Origin: Leptolyngbya sp. BC1307
GTDB lineage: Bacteria; Cyanobacteriota; Cyanobacteriia; Phormidesmidales; Phormidesmidaceae
Direction of reading: 5' to 3'
Length of the DNA stretch: 64,000 nt
Assembly: GCF_002286735.1 (NCBI RefSeq)
Contig: NZ_NRTA01000006.1
Span: forward strand, 62,001-126,000
Position 1 is the stretch's first letter; the number at the start of each line of letters is the position of its first letter. A program made the position numbers and the translations under genes. The notes under the pieces were generated by a model that worked only from the letters and a program-made list of their open reading frames with translations, was not told where the DNA came from and made no database searches. Below are positions 55,701 through 64,000 of the stretch, piece after piece.

Positions 55701-56001
55701 GCTAGGGATTCAAAGGCTACTTTAAAGATTGAGTAGCCTGTAAAACCGCTCCCATGGCGTAGGCTGGAAGATCTGTACTTCACCCCTGGTTAACCTCAGC
55801 CATGAATTTGAGCTAGATCCTTGGGTGTCACATTATGGGAGTTAAGCTGTGGGAATTAAGCGCTGTTAGAGAGAGAGAGACAGACCGTATAAGGTTATCT
55901 ATGAGACATTATTTCAATGCGCCTATTGAGATGATGTTGCTCCATAAATAGACTCAAACGGCCAGCCCTATTTTCACGGTTGAAATTTCACGGTTGAAAA
56001 A
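55701..56001. other. Intergenic region upstream of the cupin gene
   Basis: The region holds the short hairpin after the small peptide gene, an (AG)n-like run at about 55870-55880 and, just before the cupin start, two tandem copies of a 14-base unit. No ORF is supported. Confidence 0.5.
55972..55999 (+). repeat. Tandem 14-bp repeat before the cupin gene
   Basis: TTTCACGGTTGAAA occurs twice with no gap, ending two bases before the ATG at 56002. The unit contains an imperfect dyad (TTTCA...TGAAA), so it may be an operator pair or affect translation. Confidence 0.7.
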
Positions 56002-56394
56002 ATGAACCCAGTTAAAATGGATACAACCCGGATATTCAGCAGCTCCAGTTTCTTTAAATCGGCAGATAGAGCGCCTGTTCGCTCAGTGGTCGCAAAGTCT
56101 CCAGAAGCTGTCGTGGTTGCTTGGCAGGTAGAGCCGGGTCAAAGCATCCCCACCCACATTCACCCAAATGGGCAAGATACTTGGACTGTGTTCAGCGGCA
56201 AGGGTGATTATTATTTGGATGATGCAGGCACTACACAGCCCATTGTGGCCGGGGATGTTGTGATTGCTCAGTCAGGCCAAGTCCACGGTGTGTTCAATAG
56301 CGGTGATCAGCCGCTGACTTTTATTTCAATCGTAACGCCTGCCAATGCTGGGCATCAGGCTATTGTGCTGAAAGAATCACTTCCCCGGCAGTGA
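56002..56394 (+). CDS. Cupin-domain protein
   Basis: This 130-residue single-domain cupin has motif 1 in THIHPNGQDTWTVFSGKGDY (His-x-His and Glu replaced by Gln/Asp) and motif 2 in DVVIAQSGQVHGVFN with the third His. Such proteins bind a metal and can be dioxygenases, isomerases or sensors. An ATG at 56017 is an alternative start. It stands alone between an intergenic region and the ribbon-helix-helix gene. Confidence 0.82.
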   Translation: MNPVKMDTTRIFSSSSFFKSADRAPVRSVVAKSPEAVVVAWQVEPGQSIPTHIHPNGQDTWTVFSGKGDYYLDDAGTTQPIVAGDVVIAQSGQVHGVFNSGDQPLTFISIVTPANAGHQAIVLKESLPRQ

Positions 56395-56622
56395 TTCGCC
56401 AAGCCCGTAGGATTTCTACAACACTTTATGTGATAAGCACTACAGCCGCCTGGATTGAAAGGCGCATCACCATCAAAAATTTCGATAACGATCTTGGTGC
56501 AGCGGATTGACCGGAACCGCTTATGGTGCTGCGAAGATTCACCGTCAGCAGTAGCCGACCGACTGGCGATCACAGCAGCGGCCTTTCGGCCTTGGGCGCA
56601 TCGCTCGCGCTCGCGGTCAGCA

Positions 56623-56856
56623 CTATCGCCGCTTGCCCTTCTGACTGCCATTGCCCTGTGCTTCGAGCTGGCTAACACGGCTCTCAAGTGCGATCGCCCA
56701 TACCGGTTTATCAGAAGGCTCAGCACCGGACTTTAGCGAATCGCTCAGCAACCGGGCGGCAACCGCTGACAAGCTCACCCCTTCAGCGCTAGCTTTGTCC
56801 GCTATCGCATCATAGATATCAGCTGTAACCCTTGCCGTTATTACCTTTTGCTTCAT
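56623..56856 (-). CDS. Ribbon-helix-helix DNA-binding protein (CopG/Arc-like)
   Basis: This 77-residue protein starts MKQKVITARVTADIYDAIAD, then KASAEGVSLSAVAARLLSDS. The beta-strand (ITARVT) and two helices are the ribbon-helix-helix fold. The C-terminal tail is Lys/Arg-rich. AAGGG is 5 bases before the ATG. The upstream sequence has CGCTAC/GTAGCG half-sites, a likely autoregulation target. It could be the antitoxin of a lost toxin-antitoxin pair. Confidence 0.7.
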   Translation of the reverse strand: MKQKVITARVTADIYDAIADKASAEGVSLSAVAARLLSDSLKSGAEPSDKPVWAIALESRVSQLEAQGNGSQKGKRR

Positions 56857-56870
56857 TGTGCCCTTAAAAG

Positions 56871-56896
56871 CGCTACGTTTGTAGAGCATTGTAGCG
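56871..56896 (-). promoter_or_regulatory. Putative operator of the ribbon-helix-helix gene
   Basis: On the minus strand, CGCTACAATG and CTCTACAAAC are imperfect direct 10-bp repeats, followed by an inverted GTAGCG half-site. Ten-base direct spacing is common for RHH operators. The half-site recurs in the palindrome at 53231-53246. Confidence 0.4.
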
Positions 56897-57160
56897 AGTG
56901 AAACCCTTGATTTCTCGTTAGCAAATAGCCCTCGCGCCCTGAAAGACCCCGGCTTTTTGCTCCGGTATGTGGGGCTGTGGCACGAGAAAGCCCGCTCAGG
57001 TGTGAAGGACTGGCGGGCGATCGCCGCCAGGTTGACCTGTCTTCCCAGCACTGTTTGACCAGCAGCACCAGGAGCACCAACGCCTCTGCCAGAAAGTAAT
57101 ACCGCTAAAGTAGTGCGCCGCAATGCTGAGCGTGTTGACGACTATTCAGGTAAAAACAAT

Positions 57161-57609
57161 CTACCAGCTAGGAGCCGCTCGCTGCCGCAAGGCCCACACT
57201 GACAAGACAAAGCAGCACAGCGAAGCAATCACCAGCAAAATTGCCAGGGTATAGTGACGGGCTTCCTGCGCTAAAAACACGCCAAAAGGCGACACGACCA
57301 TCAGCGCGGCACAGAGAACGCCAATCAGCCGACTGCGAAAGCTAAACCAGGCTAGCAGATAGGTCGCGGGCACCGCCAAAGCACCTAAGACAGCGGGTAA
57401 TGCCCGCGCCGCCCACAGCGAAGCATAGCCACAGGGCAGCCAAATAAATAGTGGCGGTTCTAGCGATCACTAATATAGTGAGCTAAGTGGCCAAAGCTAT
57501 AGGTAAAACGGATCAGCAGAGCCGCCGCAAATAAGAGCCATAGCCAAATCGCAGGACGCACTGTCCACCCAGTGAAACCGCGCTGACTGGCCGGGTCAAG
57601 AGAAGTCAC
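57161..57609 (-). pseudogene. Decayed GT39-like glycosyltransferase
   Basis: From GTG at 57609 the minus strand reads TSLDPASQRGFTGWTVRPAI, WLWLLFAAALLIRFTYSFGH, then stops. In another frame it continues as SLWAARALPAVLGALAVPAT and VSPFGVFLAQEARHYTLAIL, ending at 57161. The second part aligns with the membrane core of GT39 proteins such as the intact one at 53563-55122. The central region with the catalytic DE and HPPLYY motifs is deleted, and the C-terminus is missing. The gene is inactive. Confidence 0.7.
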
Positions 57610-57682
57610 GGAATTGGATGAACAACAGCGCGCTAGATTGTCTAATGCTTACACAGCTAGACATGGTTGCTCGCATCGCAGA

Positions 57683-59035
57683 TTACAGCGTCAGTGACTG
57701 CGCGTTATTCTCAATCAGATCGCACAGATCTTTTAAGAAGGCAGCGCCATCTGCGCCGTAGATAATCCGGTGGTCGCTGGTCATATTGACTCGCATCTGA
57801 TTGCGCACGCCCATCAGTCCGCCAGGCATAGCCACGACCTGAGGCCGTGCGCCGCCGATTGCCAAAATGGACCCCTGGCCTGGCGGCAGAATGGCATCAA
57901 AACTATCCACTCCAAACATGCCTAAGTTAGACAGGGTGAAGGTGCCGCTGTTGTATTCTTCAGGGGCAAGCTGCTTAGAGCGCGATCGCGCGACCAAATC
58001 CTTCCACATTCGCGACAGCGAATAGATATCCATCTGATCAGCCCCGCGCAACACTGGCGTGATCAAACCGCCGTCTGGCATGGCGACTGCAACGGCGATA
58101 TTGATGCTGTTACTGTACTGAATGCCGGTTGGGGAAAAGCTAGCGTTAACTACCGGGTGCTTTTGCAGGGTGACGGCTACGGCCTTAGCCAGCAGCGCGG
58201 TCATTGTCACGCCCTTAGGCTTGATCTGTTTGTACAGCTTGTCTAATTCATTGGTCGTGATGGTGTAGCCCACCCGAAATACCGGCACCGACAGGCTAGC
58301 ATCCATGTTGCGCACGACGGCCTGCTGAAGCGTATTGAAGGCAACCAGCTCACCGGGAGAAGCAGGGGGCGTTGCTGGAGAGGCTGCGGGCGCAGATTCT
58401 TTAGAGACAGCAGGTATGACTGGTGGAGCCGCTGGGGGTGCTGGCTGAGCTGGAGCAGGCGTAGGCGTTTTCCCTGCCGCTTGCTCTACATCTTGAGCAA
58501 CTACCCGGCCGTGAGGGCCAGAGCCTTGTAATCCTTCCAGGTCTACCTTGAGCTGCTGAGCTAGCTTGCGAGCGCGGGGAGAGACGATGACGCGACCCGA
58601 AGGACGATTCGCTGGGGGGCTAACTGCGCCATTTTGGGTCGGGGCTGGGGCGCTGGTTTGCACAGCCGTTGCGACGGCTTCTGAAGTTAGCGCCGCTGCG
58701 GGCTCAGGTTCTGCGGCTTGGGCTGTACTTGGGGCTGTCTTTTGGGCCGCGCTCGATAGGTTGGCTGCCTGCTGCTTGGCCGCTTCGATCTCTTCTTCGG
58801 TTTCGGCTAAGAGAGCGATGACATCATTGACCTGAGCCATTTCTCCGGCTTCGGTGACGATAGTCGCCAGGTAGCCCTCATAAAAAGATTCCACATCCAT
58901 GTCGGCTTTGTCAGACTCGACGACAACGACGGTTTCACCCTTTTCTACCTTGTCACCCGCAGACTTGGCCCAAGAGACAATCTTTCCCTCAGTCATGGTG
59001 GAGCTGAGCGCAGGCATGAAAACTTCGCGGATCAT
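57683..59035 (-). CDS. pdhC: Dihydrolipoamide acetyltransferase (E2 of pyruvate dehydrogenase)
   Basis: This 450-residue E2 has one lipoyl domain with Lys43 in ESDKADMDVES, an Ala/Pro-rich linker, and a peripheral subunit-binding domain (VIVSPRARKLAQQLKVDLEG, GSGPHGRVVAQDV). A second linker leads to the catalytic acetyltransferase domain with MTSDHRIIYGADGAAFLKD. In the last segment His and Asp form the active site. Together with E3 at 44446 it belongs to the pyruvate dehydrogenase complex. Cyanobacteria lack a canonical 2-oxoglutarate dehydrogenase, hence the assignment. Confidence 0.93.
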   Translation of the reverse strand: MIREVFMPALSSTMTEGKIVSWAKSAGDKVEKGETVVVVESDKADMDVESFYEGYLATIVTEAGEMAQVNDVIALLAETEEEIEAAKQQAANLSSAAQKTAPSTAQAAEPEPAAALTSEAVATAVQTSAPAPTQNGAVSPPANRPSGRVIVSPRARKLAQQLKVDLEGLQGSGPHGRVVAQDVEQAAGKTPTPAPAQPAPPAAPPVIPAVSKESAPAASPATPPASPGELVAFNTLQQAVVRNMDASLSVPVFRVGYTITTNELDKLYKQIKPKGVTMTALLAKAVAVTLQKHPVVNASFSPTGIQYSNSINIAVAVAMPDGGLITPVLRGADQMDIYSLSRMWKDLVARSRSKQLAPEEYNSGTFTLSNLGMFGVDSFDAILPPGQGSILAIGGARPQVVAMPGGLMGVRNQMRVNMTSDHRIIYGADGAAFLKDLCDLIENNAQSLTL

Positions 59036-59144
59036 AGATGGGAAATGTATAGAGAATAGGGCTGGTCGGCGGCGGTCGGGATCACGAGCGATCGCTAGCG
59101 CCTAAATTGTATCCCGTCGTGGGAATCAGTTAGCAGTTCATTGG

Positions 59145-59591
59145 CTACAGTTCACCGCGAATATCTTCAACGATGCCGTCACGCAGCAATATTTCTACCT
59201 GCATTTTTTTGATCATGTGATCGCCTACGGCCACATGAAAAAAGCTATCGATTTGCCCCTGATTGACTTCTTTATCTAGCTCCAGGGTTTGCACCTGCTG
59301 GAGCTGCTGGAGCAGCTGATTTTTCTGCTGGAGCTGCTGACTTTTATCCTGGTTGAGCTTGGCCTGCACGCTGCTGATTTGCTGCGTGACAGCGGTATCA
59401 GCCGGGTTAGCGCCTGGTTTTTGCATCTCAGTGAGCACGCGCTGGCTCTGCATTTCGAGCTGCTGCAGGCGACCGTCAATCTGGTTGAGCTGGTTTTGTA
59501 GCTGCTTTTGCGCTTCTTCTTTCCATAGCGGGGTGACGACCGCTTTGATATTGACGACCCGCTTAAGCATGAGCTGAGACTGGGAATCCAT
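59145..59591 (-). CDS. YlqD-family protein
   Basis: This 148-residue protein has LMLKRVVNIKAVVTPLWKEE at the N-terminus, then a long coiled coil rich in Gln (about residues 25-110). It ends with the strand motif VQTLELDKEVNQGQIDSFFH and VAVGDHMIKKMQVEILLRDG. This is the YlqD (PF11068) pattern. Function is unknown. The PDH E2 gene is next on the same strand, about 110 bases downstream. Confidence 0.8.
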   Translation of the reverse strand: MDSQSQLMLKRVVNIKAVVTPLWKEEAQKQLQNQLNQIDGRLQQLEMQSQRVLTEMQKPGANPADTAVTQQISSVQAKLNQDKSQQLQQKNQLLQQLQQVQTLELDKEVNQGQIDSFFHVAVGDHMIKKMQVEILLRDGIVEDIRGEL

Positions 59592-59715
59592 GGCAAGAGT
59601 AAAATAGACAACTTAAACTTCATTCAACCAAATCTTGTCCCATCCGACCAACGTTTGACGGGAGGGTTTCATCGAATGACTGGCTGAGCCTGAGTCCAGC
59701 GGTGACTTTTGAAGC

Positions 59716-61668
59716 TTACTTGAACAGGGTATCAATGGTTTCGCGGTAGCGATCGCTCACCTGAGCCCGTTTTACCTTCAGCGTCTGCGTCAGCAGCCCA
59801 TTTTCTACTGTAAAGGGCTCCTTTAAGAGTGCAAAAGTGCCGATGCGATCATCCGGACGATAGCCCGGACGATTGGCGACTTCTCGCTTTAGCTCTTGGC
59901 GAAAGAGATCTTGTACAGGCTGACTGTGCAGCGCGATCGCATCCAAACCGGTCGCCTGCTCAGCAGAGGATACCATGCCCCGACTGACGGCCCATTTCTC
60001 CAAGGCTTCGGCGCTGGGCACAATCAGTGCGCCCAGCGTTCTTTGGTCTTGCCCGACCAGCATGATTTGATCGATGTAAGGGCTGCGCAAACAGGCGTTT
60101 TCAATCGGGGTAGGCTCGATGTTTTCGCCGTTGGTCAGCACAATGGTGTCTTTGGCCCGGCCTGTGATGATCAAGTCGCCCCAGGCAGTCATCTGGCCCA
60201 GGTCGCCCGTATCAAACCAGCCTTCGGCGTCGATGGCTTTGGCGGTTGCTTCGGGGTTATTGTAATAGCCCTGCATGACCTGAGGCCCACGAATCAAAAC
60301 CAGACCTGGCTCTCCGGCAGGCACAGGCTGACGGGTCTTGAGGTCAACAATGGCGGTCTCAACGCCCGGCACGGCTTGACCGTCGGCTCCTCTCAAGTTT
60401 CGCCAGGGCCGACGGACGTGGATAATGGGCGAAGTCTCGGTCAGGCCGTAGCCGCCTAAAATTGAGATGCCCGCGATTTCGTAAAAGTCTTCGAGGTAGT
60501 CGGCAATCGAACCGCCGCCGCTGACCAGGTGAGTGACCTGCCCGCCCATCGCAGCGCGCACCTTTTTGTAGACCAGGCGATCGCCTAGCTGATGCAGCGG
60601 CCACAGATAGATCATCTTCAGCGCCGCTATCAGCTTTTGCCCCGGTGAACTGGTCAGATTCGCCAGGTTCAGCCCGGCCAGTGTGCGTCTGGCCGTAATA
60701 TAGTTCTGGCTCTGACCGAGGAAAAACTGCACCAGCTTTTGCTTGCTTTCAGGCTGCTCTCGAAACTGCTTTTGGACGCCTTCGTAGATCGATTCCCACA
60801 GGCGAGGCACCGCGACCATGTACTGCGGGCTATGGTTTTTGAGGTCTTGCTTGACGTAGCGAATATTGGTGTAAATCTGAGTGCAGCCCTGCGAGAGAAT
60901 GAAATATTCAAACGAGCGCTCGTAGGAGTGCCATATCGGTAAAATGCTCATCACCTTCTGTCCGGGGCCAACATTGACGACGCTGCAAGGCCCGGCGATT
61001 TGAGAGAGCAGATTGGCCTGGCTGAGCATGACGCCTTTGGGCATCCCGGAGGTGCCGGAGGTGTAGATTAGGGTGGCCGTGCGATCGCGCGACAGCGGCG
61101 CAGGTGTAAACTTACCCTCAAAGTCACGGCCCAGCGCCATCAGCTCAGTAAAATTTAGCAGCCGTACATTGCCCAGATCGGTCTCTAGTTCAGCGGCTTC
61201 GTCAGTCAGCAGCACAATAAAGCGCAGATTGGCCCCGCTCAGATCAGCCGCTAGTTTATTTAGCGTCGTGATATCTTGTATGACCAGACCAATGCTGTCG
61301 CTGTTATCTAAAATAAACAGCAGCTCGCGGGCATCTGCGTTAGCACCGCGCACCGCGTCAACTGCGCCAGCGGTCATGATCCCCTGGTCGGCTACCAGCC
61401 AGCGGGGGCGGTTTTCAGAGAAGAGGGCCACGGTCTCGCCGGGCTGCAGTCCTAGCGACTGTAAGCCAGCGGCAAACTGAGCGATCGCTGCTGCTAGTTC
61501 GCGATAGGTATATTTAGTCTCGGGATGGGTGTGGGGGTCGTGCAGGGCGAGGCAATCGCCATACCTGGCAGCGACGATGGGCCATACCTGAGGAATCGCC
61601 GCTACCTCACTGTAGCTAATGGCCCGAGCGAGATTATTTCTTTCTTGTTCGTGCAGTGCTACTACCAT
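59716..61668 (-). CDS. aas: Acyl-ACP synthetase / long-chain acyl-CoA ligase
   Basis: This 650-residue AMP-forming ligase of cyanobacterial type activates free fatty acids. The P-loop is LIYTSGTSGMPKGVMLSQ, the A5 motif is GGYGLTETSPI, and A7-A8 are GWFDTGDLGQM and DLIITGRAKDTIVLTNGENI. The C-terminal Lys in NGLLTQTLKVKR is in the catalytic position. The size and the linker of about 90 residues around ARRTLAGLNLANLTSS match the Aas-type enzymes used for fatty acid recycling. Confidence 0.93.
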   Translation of the reverse strand: MVVALHEQERNNLARAISYSEVAAIPQVWPIVAARYGDCLALHDPHTHPETKYTYRELAAAIAQFAAGLQSLGLQPGETVALFSENRPRWLVADQGIMTAGAVDAVRGANADARELLFILDNSDSIGLVIQDITTLNKLAADLSGANLRFIVLLTDEAAELETDLGNVRLLNFTELMALGRDFEGKFTPAPLSRDRTATLIYTSGTSGMPKGVMLSQANLLSQIAGPCSVVNVGPGQKVMSILPIWHSYERSFEYFILSQGCTQIYTNIRYVKQDLKNHSPQYMVAVPRLWESIYEGVQKQFREQPESKQKLVQFFLGQSQNYITARRTLAGLNLANLTSSPGQKLIAALKMIYLWPLHQLGDRLVYKKVRAAMGGQVTHLVSGGGSIADYLEDFYEIAGISILGGYGLTETSPIIHVRRPWRNLRGADGQAVPGVETAIVDLKTRQPVPAGEPGLVLIRGPQVMQGYYNNPEATAKAIDAEGWFDTGDLGQMTAWGDLIITGRAKDTIVLTNGENIEPTPIENACLRSPYIDQIMLVGQDQRTLGALIVPSAEALEKWAVSRGMVSSAEQATGLDAIALHSQPVQDLFRQELKREVANRPGYRPDDRIGTFALLKEPFTVENGLLTQTLKVKRAQVSDRYRETIDTLFK

Positions 61669-61827
61669 GATTTGTGCCGTCCCCCTCAGCGTATAGATAG
61701 CTGAGTATCGCTTGCTAAAAAGAATACCTGGATTTTTGCCTGCCGTATAGACAGGCTATGACAGCCAGGTGAACGACCCGCCGCAAACTTTTGAGCGGGT
61801 GGGCGTTACCATTGTTTCTTAAGATTG

Positions 61828-63108
61828 ATGAGCAAAAGGCTATTCTCTATGACGGTTCCCTCCGCAGCAGACTCGCTCTCCTGGCTTTGGCAATATCTAG
61901 ATCAGGTCGTTTGGGCGATCGCCGCTATCGTCTTAGTCGAAATGGTGCGCGATTTTTACCATGTGCTCAGCCATCGGTGGGCACCGCTACAGCAGCTGCA
62001 CGGCTGGCATCACCGGGCCTACAAAAAAGATTTTTCGCCGATCAGTACTGAGGTCTATCGCAAGGCTCAGCTCTACAACGACGCGCCCGAGTCTCTCTTT
62101 ATGATGGTGGTGATGGGCGCAGCAGCGATCATTACGCAGACGCCGGGGCTGTGGCTGGGCGTCATCTACGCAGCGGGTTTTTTAGTGGCGGCTATTTTGC
62201 GATCGCGCGGTTTGCTCACCGCTACCGACCTAACCCACGAACCCGGCCCACTCACGGGTATCCCCGGCCTATGGAAAGTCAACCGCACCTACCACTGGCG
62301 GCACCACTTCGACAATACCAACGCCTACTATGCAGGCTTTCTGACTATCAGCGATAAGCTTCTGGGCACAGCGCTCTCTCTCCAGGGCAAAACCGTCGCG
62401 GTCACCGGGGCATCAGGCACTTTGGGCCGGGCGCTGATCAAAGAGCTGGCCAAACAGGGCGCAAAACCAATTGCCCTGAGCACTTCAGCCAATGCCGATA
62501 TTCCGGGTGCCAGTAAAATCGTCGACTGGTGCGCCGGGCAAGAAACAGAACTGCGCGATGTCTTGCAAAAAACTGACATCTTGCTGATCAATCACGGTAT
62601 TAACGTGATGGGAGAGAAGTCTCCTCAGGCGATTGAACAGTCTCTAGAAGTCAACGCGCTGTCGGCCTGGCGACTGATGGAAGTCTTCTTAGAGACAGTC
62701 AATAATCGCACGGGCCGCGCGACTAAAGAAGTATGGGTGAATACCTCTGAGGCGGAAGTGAATCCGGCTTTTAGCCCGCTTTATGAAATCTCTAAACGGC
62801 TGCTGGGCGACCTGATCAATCTGCGCCGCAGCGATGCGCCCTGCGTGATTCGCAAGCTAGTGCTAGGGCCATTTAAGAGTAATCTCAATCCGGTGGGGGT
62901 GATGAGTGCAGGAGCGATCGCCAAAAGCATTCTCTTTTTAGCCAAACGTGATATTCGCAACATCATTGTGACTATCAACCCGCTTACCTATCTTCTCTTT
63001 CCAGTTAAAGAGCTGTCTCAGGCAATTTACTTCAAGCTCTTTTTGAAGACGGCCAAAAGCACGAAGGCTGCTGCGCCTATTGCTACATCTGTACAGTCCA
63101 GACAGTAG
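61828..63108 (+). CDS. Bifunctional sterol-desaturase-like / short-chain dehydrogenase fusion
   Basis: This 427-residue fusion has an N-terminal membrane hydroxylase-like domain (residues 1-180). Histidine clusters are HVLSHRW, HGWHHRAY and YHWRHHFDNTNAYY; the second and third His boxes are reasonably complete. It is joined to a Rossmann domain from about residue 185, with TVAVTGASGTLGRALIKELA and YEISKRLLGDLI holding the Tyr-x3-Lys. The C-terminal part is basic. It is a known cyanobacterial arrangement of unknown substrate. A TTG at 61825 and an ATG at 61849 are alternative starts. Confidence 0.85.
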   Translation: MSKRLFSMTVPSAADSLSWLWQYLDQVVWAIAAIVLVEMVRDFYHVLSHRWAPLQQLHGWHHRAYKKDFSPISTEVYRKAQLYNDAPESLFMMVVMGAAAIITQTPGLWLGVIYAAGFLVAAILRSRGLLTATDLTHEPGPLTGIPGLWKVNRTYHWRHHFDNTNAYYAGFLTISDKLLGTALSLQGKTVAVTGASGTLGRALIKELAKQGAKPIALSTSANADIPGASKIVDWCAGQETELRDVLQKTDILLINHGINVMGEKSPQAIEQSLEVNALSAWRLMEVFLETVNNRTGRATKEVWVNTSEAEVNPAFSPLYEISKRLLGDLINLRRSDAPCVIRKLVLGPFKSNLNPVGVMSAGAIAKSILFLAKRDIRNIIVTINPLTYLLFPVKELSQAIYFKLFLKTAKSTKAAAPIATSVQSRQ

Positions 63109-63210
63109 CAGACTGCCGGAAACTGCACAGGAAAAGGGCACGTTCAGAGAGACGCTCAAATTAGCTAAACCTGCCATAATCGGGACGATTTCACACTTAA
63201 TGACATCTCT

Positions 63211-63870
63211 ATGGCCTCCCCTACTCTGGCTCCTGTTCGAATCCTTCAGCAGCTAAACTGGCGCTATGCCACCAAAAAGTTTGATCCAGATCGTAAAATT
63301 CCAGATGACGTTTGGCGCACGCTAGAGCAAAGCCTGGTGCTGGCCCCCTCTTCGTTTGGTTTGCAGCCCTGGAAGTTTTTCGTCGTTCGCAATCCTAATC
63401 TGCGTCAACAGCTACGCCAGCACGCTTGGGATCAATCTCAGGTCACTGAAGCCTCTCATCTCGTAGTTCTGGCCATTAAAACCGATATCGATGCCAGCGA
63501 TGTCCCGCCCTACATCGACCGTATTGCGGAAGTTCGACAGATGCCAAAAGACAATCTAGAAGGGCTTGCTAACATGATTGAAGGCTATTTGAAAGAGCCG
63601 CCTTATCCGCTTCAGCCGGATGCCTGGTCAGCGAAGCAGGTTTACTTAGCTCTGGGCTTTTTCCTTTACAGCGCCGCCATGCTAGGCATCGATACCTGCC
63701 CAATGGAAGGATTTGTGCCTGCCGAATTTGACAAGATACTAGAACTGCCTAAGCAAGGCTATGCGGCCACTGTGCTCTGCGCGGCTGGCTATCGCGCCGA
63801 AGATGATAAATATGCTGACCTTGCCAAGGTACGCTACGAAACTGAAGAGGTAGTGCAGTATATCGACTAG
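63211..63870 (+). CDS. NAD(P)H-dependent oxidoreductase, nitroreductase family
   Basis: This 219-residue flavoprotein has the FMN-binding RYATKKFDPDRKIPDDVW near the start, SFGLQPWKFFVVRN and the C-terminal GIDTCPMEGFVPAEFD. YLALGFFLYSAAMLGID lies in the dimer core. The family reduces quinones, flavins and nitroaromatics. It begins 102 bases after the fusion gene and could be cotranscribed. Confidence 0.9.
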   Translation: MASPTLAPVRILQQLNWRYATKKFDPDRKIPDDVWRTLEQSLVLAPSSFGLQPWKFFVVRNPNLRQQLRQHAWDQSQVTEASHLVVLAIKTDIDASDVPPYIDRIAEVRQMPKDNLEGLANMIEGYLKEPPYPLQPDAWSAKQVYLALGFFLYSAAMLGIDTCPMEGFVPAEFDKILELPKQGYAATVLCAAGYRAEDDKYADLAKVRYETEEVVQYID

Positions 63871-63974
63871 CTCAGTATCAAAGCAAGTTCTCTGTACAAA
63901 TTATGAATATCCTGATGCGTGAGATCCGTTGGGTCTAATGCCTCAGGATAGTTTTCGTATGGAGAGGAACTCAT
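63867..63974 (-). CDS. Possible small protein (35 residues), convergent with the nitroreductase gene
   Basis: The frame from ATG at 63974 reads MSSSPYENYPEALDPTDLTH and continues with QDIHNLYRELALILS. A TAG lies directly before the ATG, so it is a complete short ORF. No family was recognised and no Shine-Dalgarno is seen. It overlaps the end of the preceding gene by 4 bases. Treat as low confidence. Confidence 0.22.
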   Translation of the reverse strand: MSSSPYENYPEALDPTDLTHQDIHNLYRELALILS

Positions 63975-64000
63975 CTATCAAATTTATTCAATCTTTATCG

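Noticed and set aside
56853-57080. Minus-strand ORF before the RHH gene
   Set aside because: Neither this nor the longer frame through it shows domain similarity; the RHH start with its own ribosome site is preferred.

Overview
The window is a stretch of cyanobacterial chromosome. The octamer GCGATCGC (HIP1) recurs throughout. The gene content includes ndhF, a PII protein with Ser49 and Tyr51, a Tab2-type RNA-binding protein, an acyl-ACP synthetase, a photosystem II S4-domain protein, CtpA-type proteases and PEP-CTERM proteins. Composition and gene set suit a Leptolyngbya-like or related non-heterocystous lineage, but I cannot name the genus from sequence alone.

Layout. 1-15 kb: the end of a substrate-binding or glutamate-receptor-like gene running off the left edge, a PacL-type Ca2+ ATPase, DUF4230 and RraA-like genes, a small PEP-CTERM protein, a TPR protein, ispG, a C-terminal processing protease, an MFS transporter and two tandem paralogous propeller lipoproteins. 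15-31 kb: an arsenosugar-type ArsM, a truncated DJ-1/PfpI gene, a two-gene operon matching the cyanobacterial 2-oxoglutarate decarboxylase/succinic semialdehyde dehydrogenase TCA bypass, a COG2509 flavoprotein, a LuxR-type HTH remnant, glnB with an upstream NtcA box, folC, a GDSL hydrolase with PEP-CTERM, and an ABC-2 exporter whose two permease genes are split by a SigG-like sigma factor, then queF. 31-50 kb: an SDR, a fatty acid hydroxylase-like protein, mtnP, Tab2, a valine-pyruvate aminotransferase, rimM, Uma2, a RAYT-like protein, a MITE with target duplication, two tRNA-Leu genes, an M48 protease, murA, a SpoU methyltransferase, lpdA, trpC, a bacterial-type crtI and the S4-domain gene. 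50-64 kb: ndhF, then a decayed accessory segment (about 52.8-57.6 kb), followed by the pyruvate dehydrogenase E2 gene, ylqD, aas, a hydroxylase-SDR fusion and a nitroreductase-family gene.

Functional links. Central carbon metabolism is well represented: PDH E2 and E3 lie in the same window as the 2-OG decarboxylase/SSADH pair, and PII sits in an NtcA-type context that senses 2-oxoglutarate. Isoprenoid and carotenoid supply is represented by ispG and crtI. Envelope functions include murA, PEP-CTERM proteins, lipoproteins, a GT39-like mannosyltransferase-fold protein and the ABC-2 exporter.

The least ordinary material is non-coding or broken. It comprises a 164-bp MITE with 18-bp terminal repeats and 9-bp target duplication, a 105-bp nested-palindrome repeat in two copies, a 195-bp nested inverted-repeat element, a small gene split across two frames exactly at a TTTAAAG heptamer, a 46-residue secreted Cys peptide behind a 19-bp perfect hairpin, and fragments of PIN, LuxR, DJ-1 and GT39 genes. 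No CRISPR array, prophage, rRNA operon or complete insertion sequence was seen.
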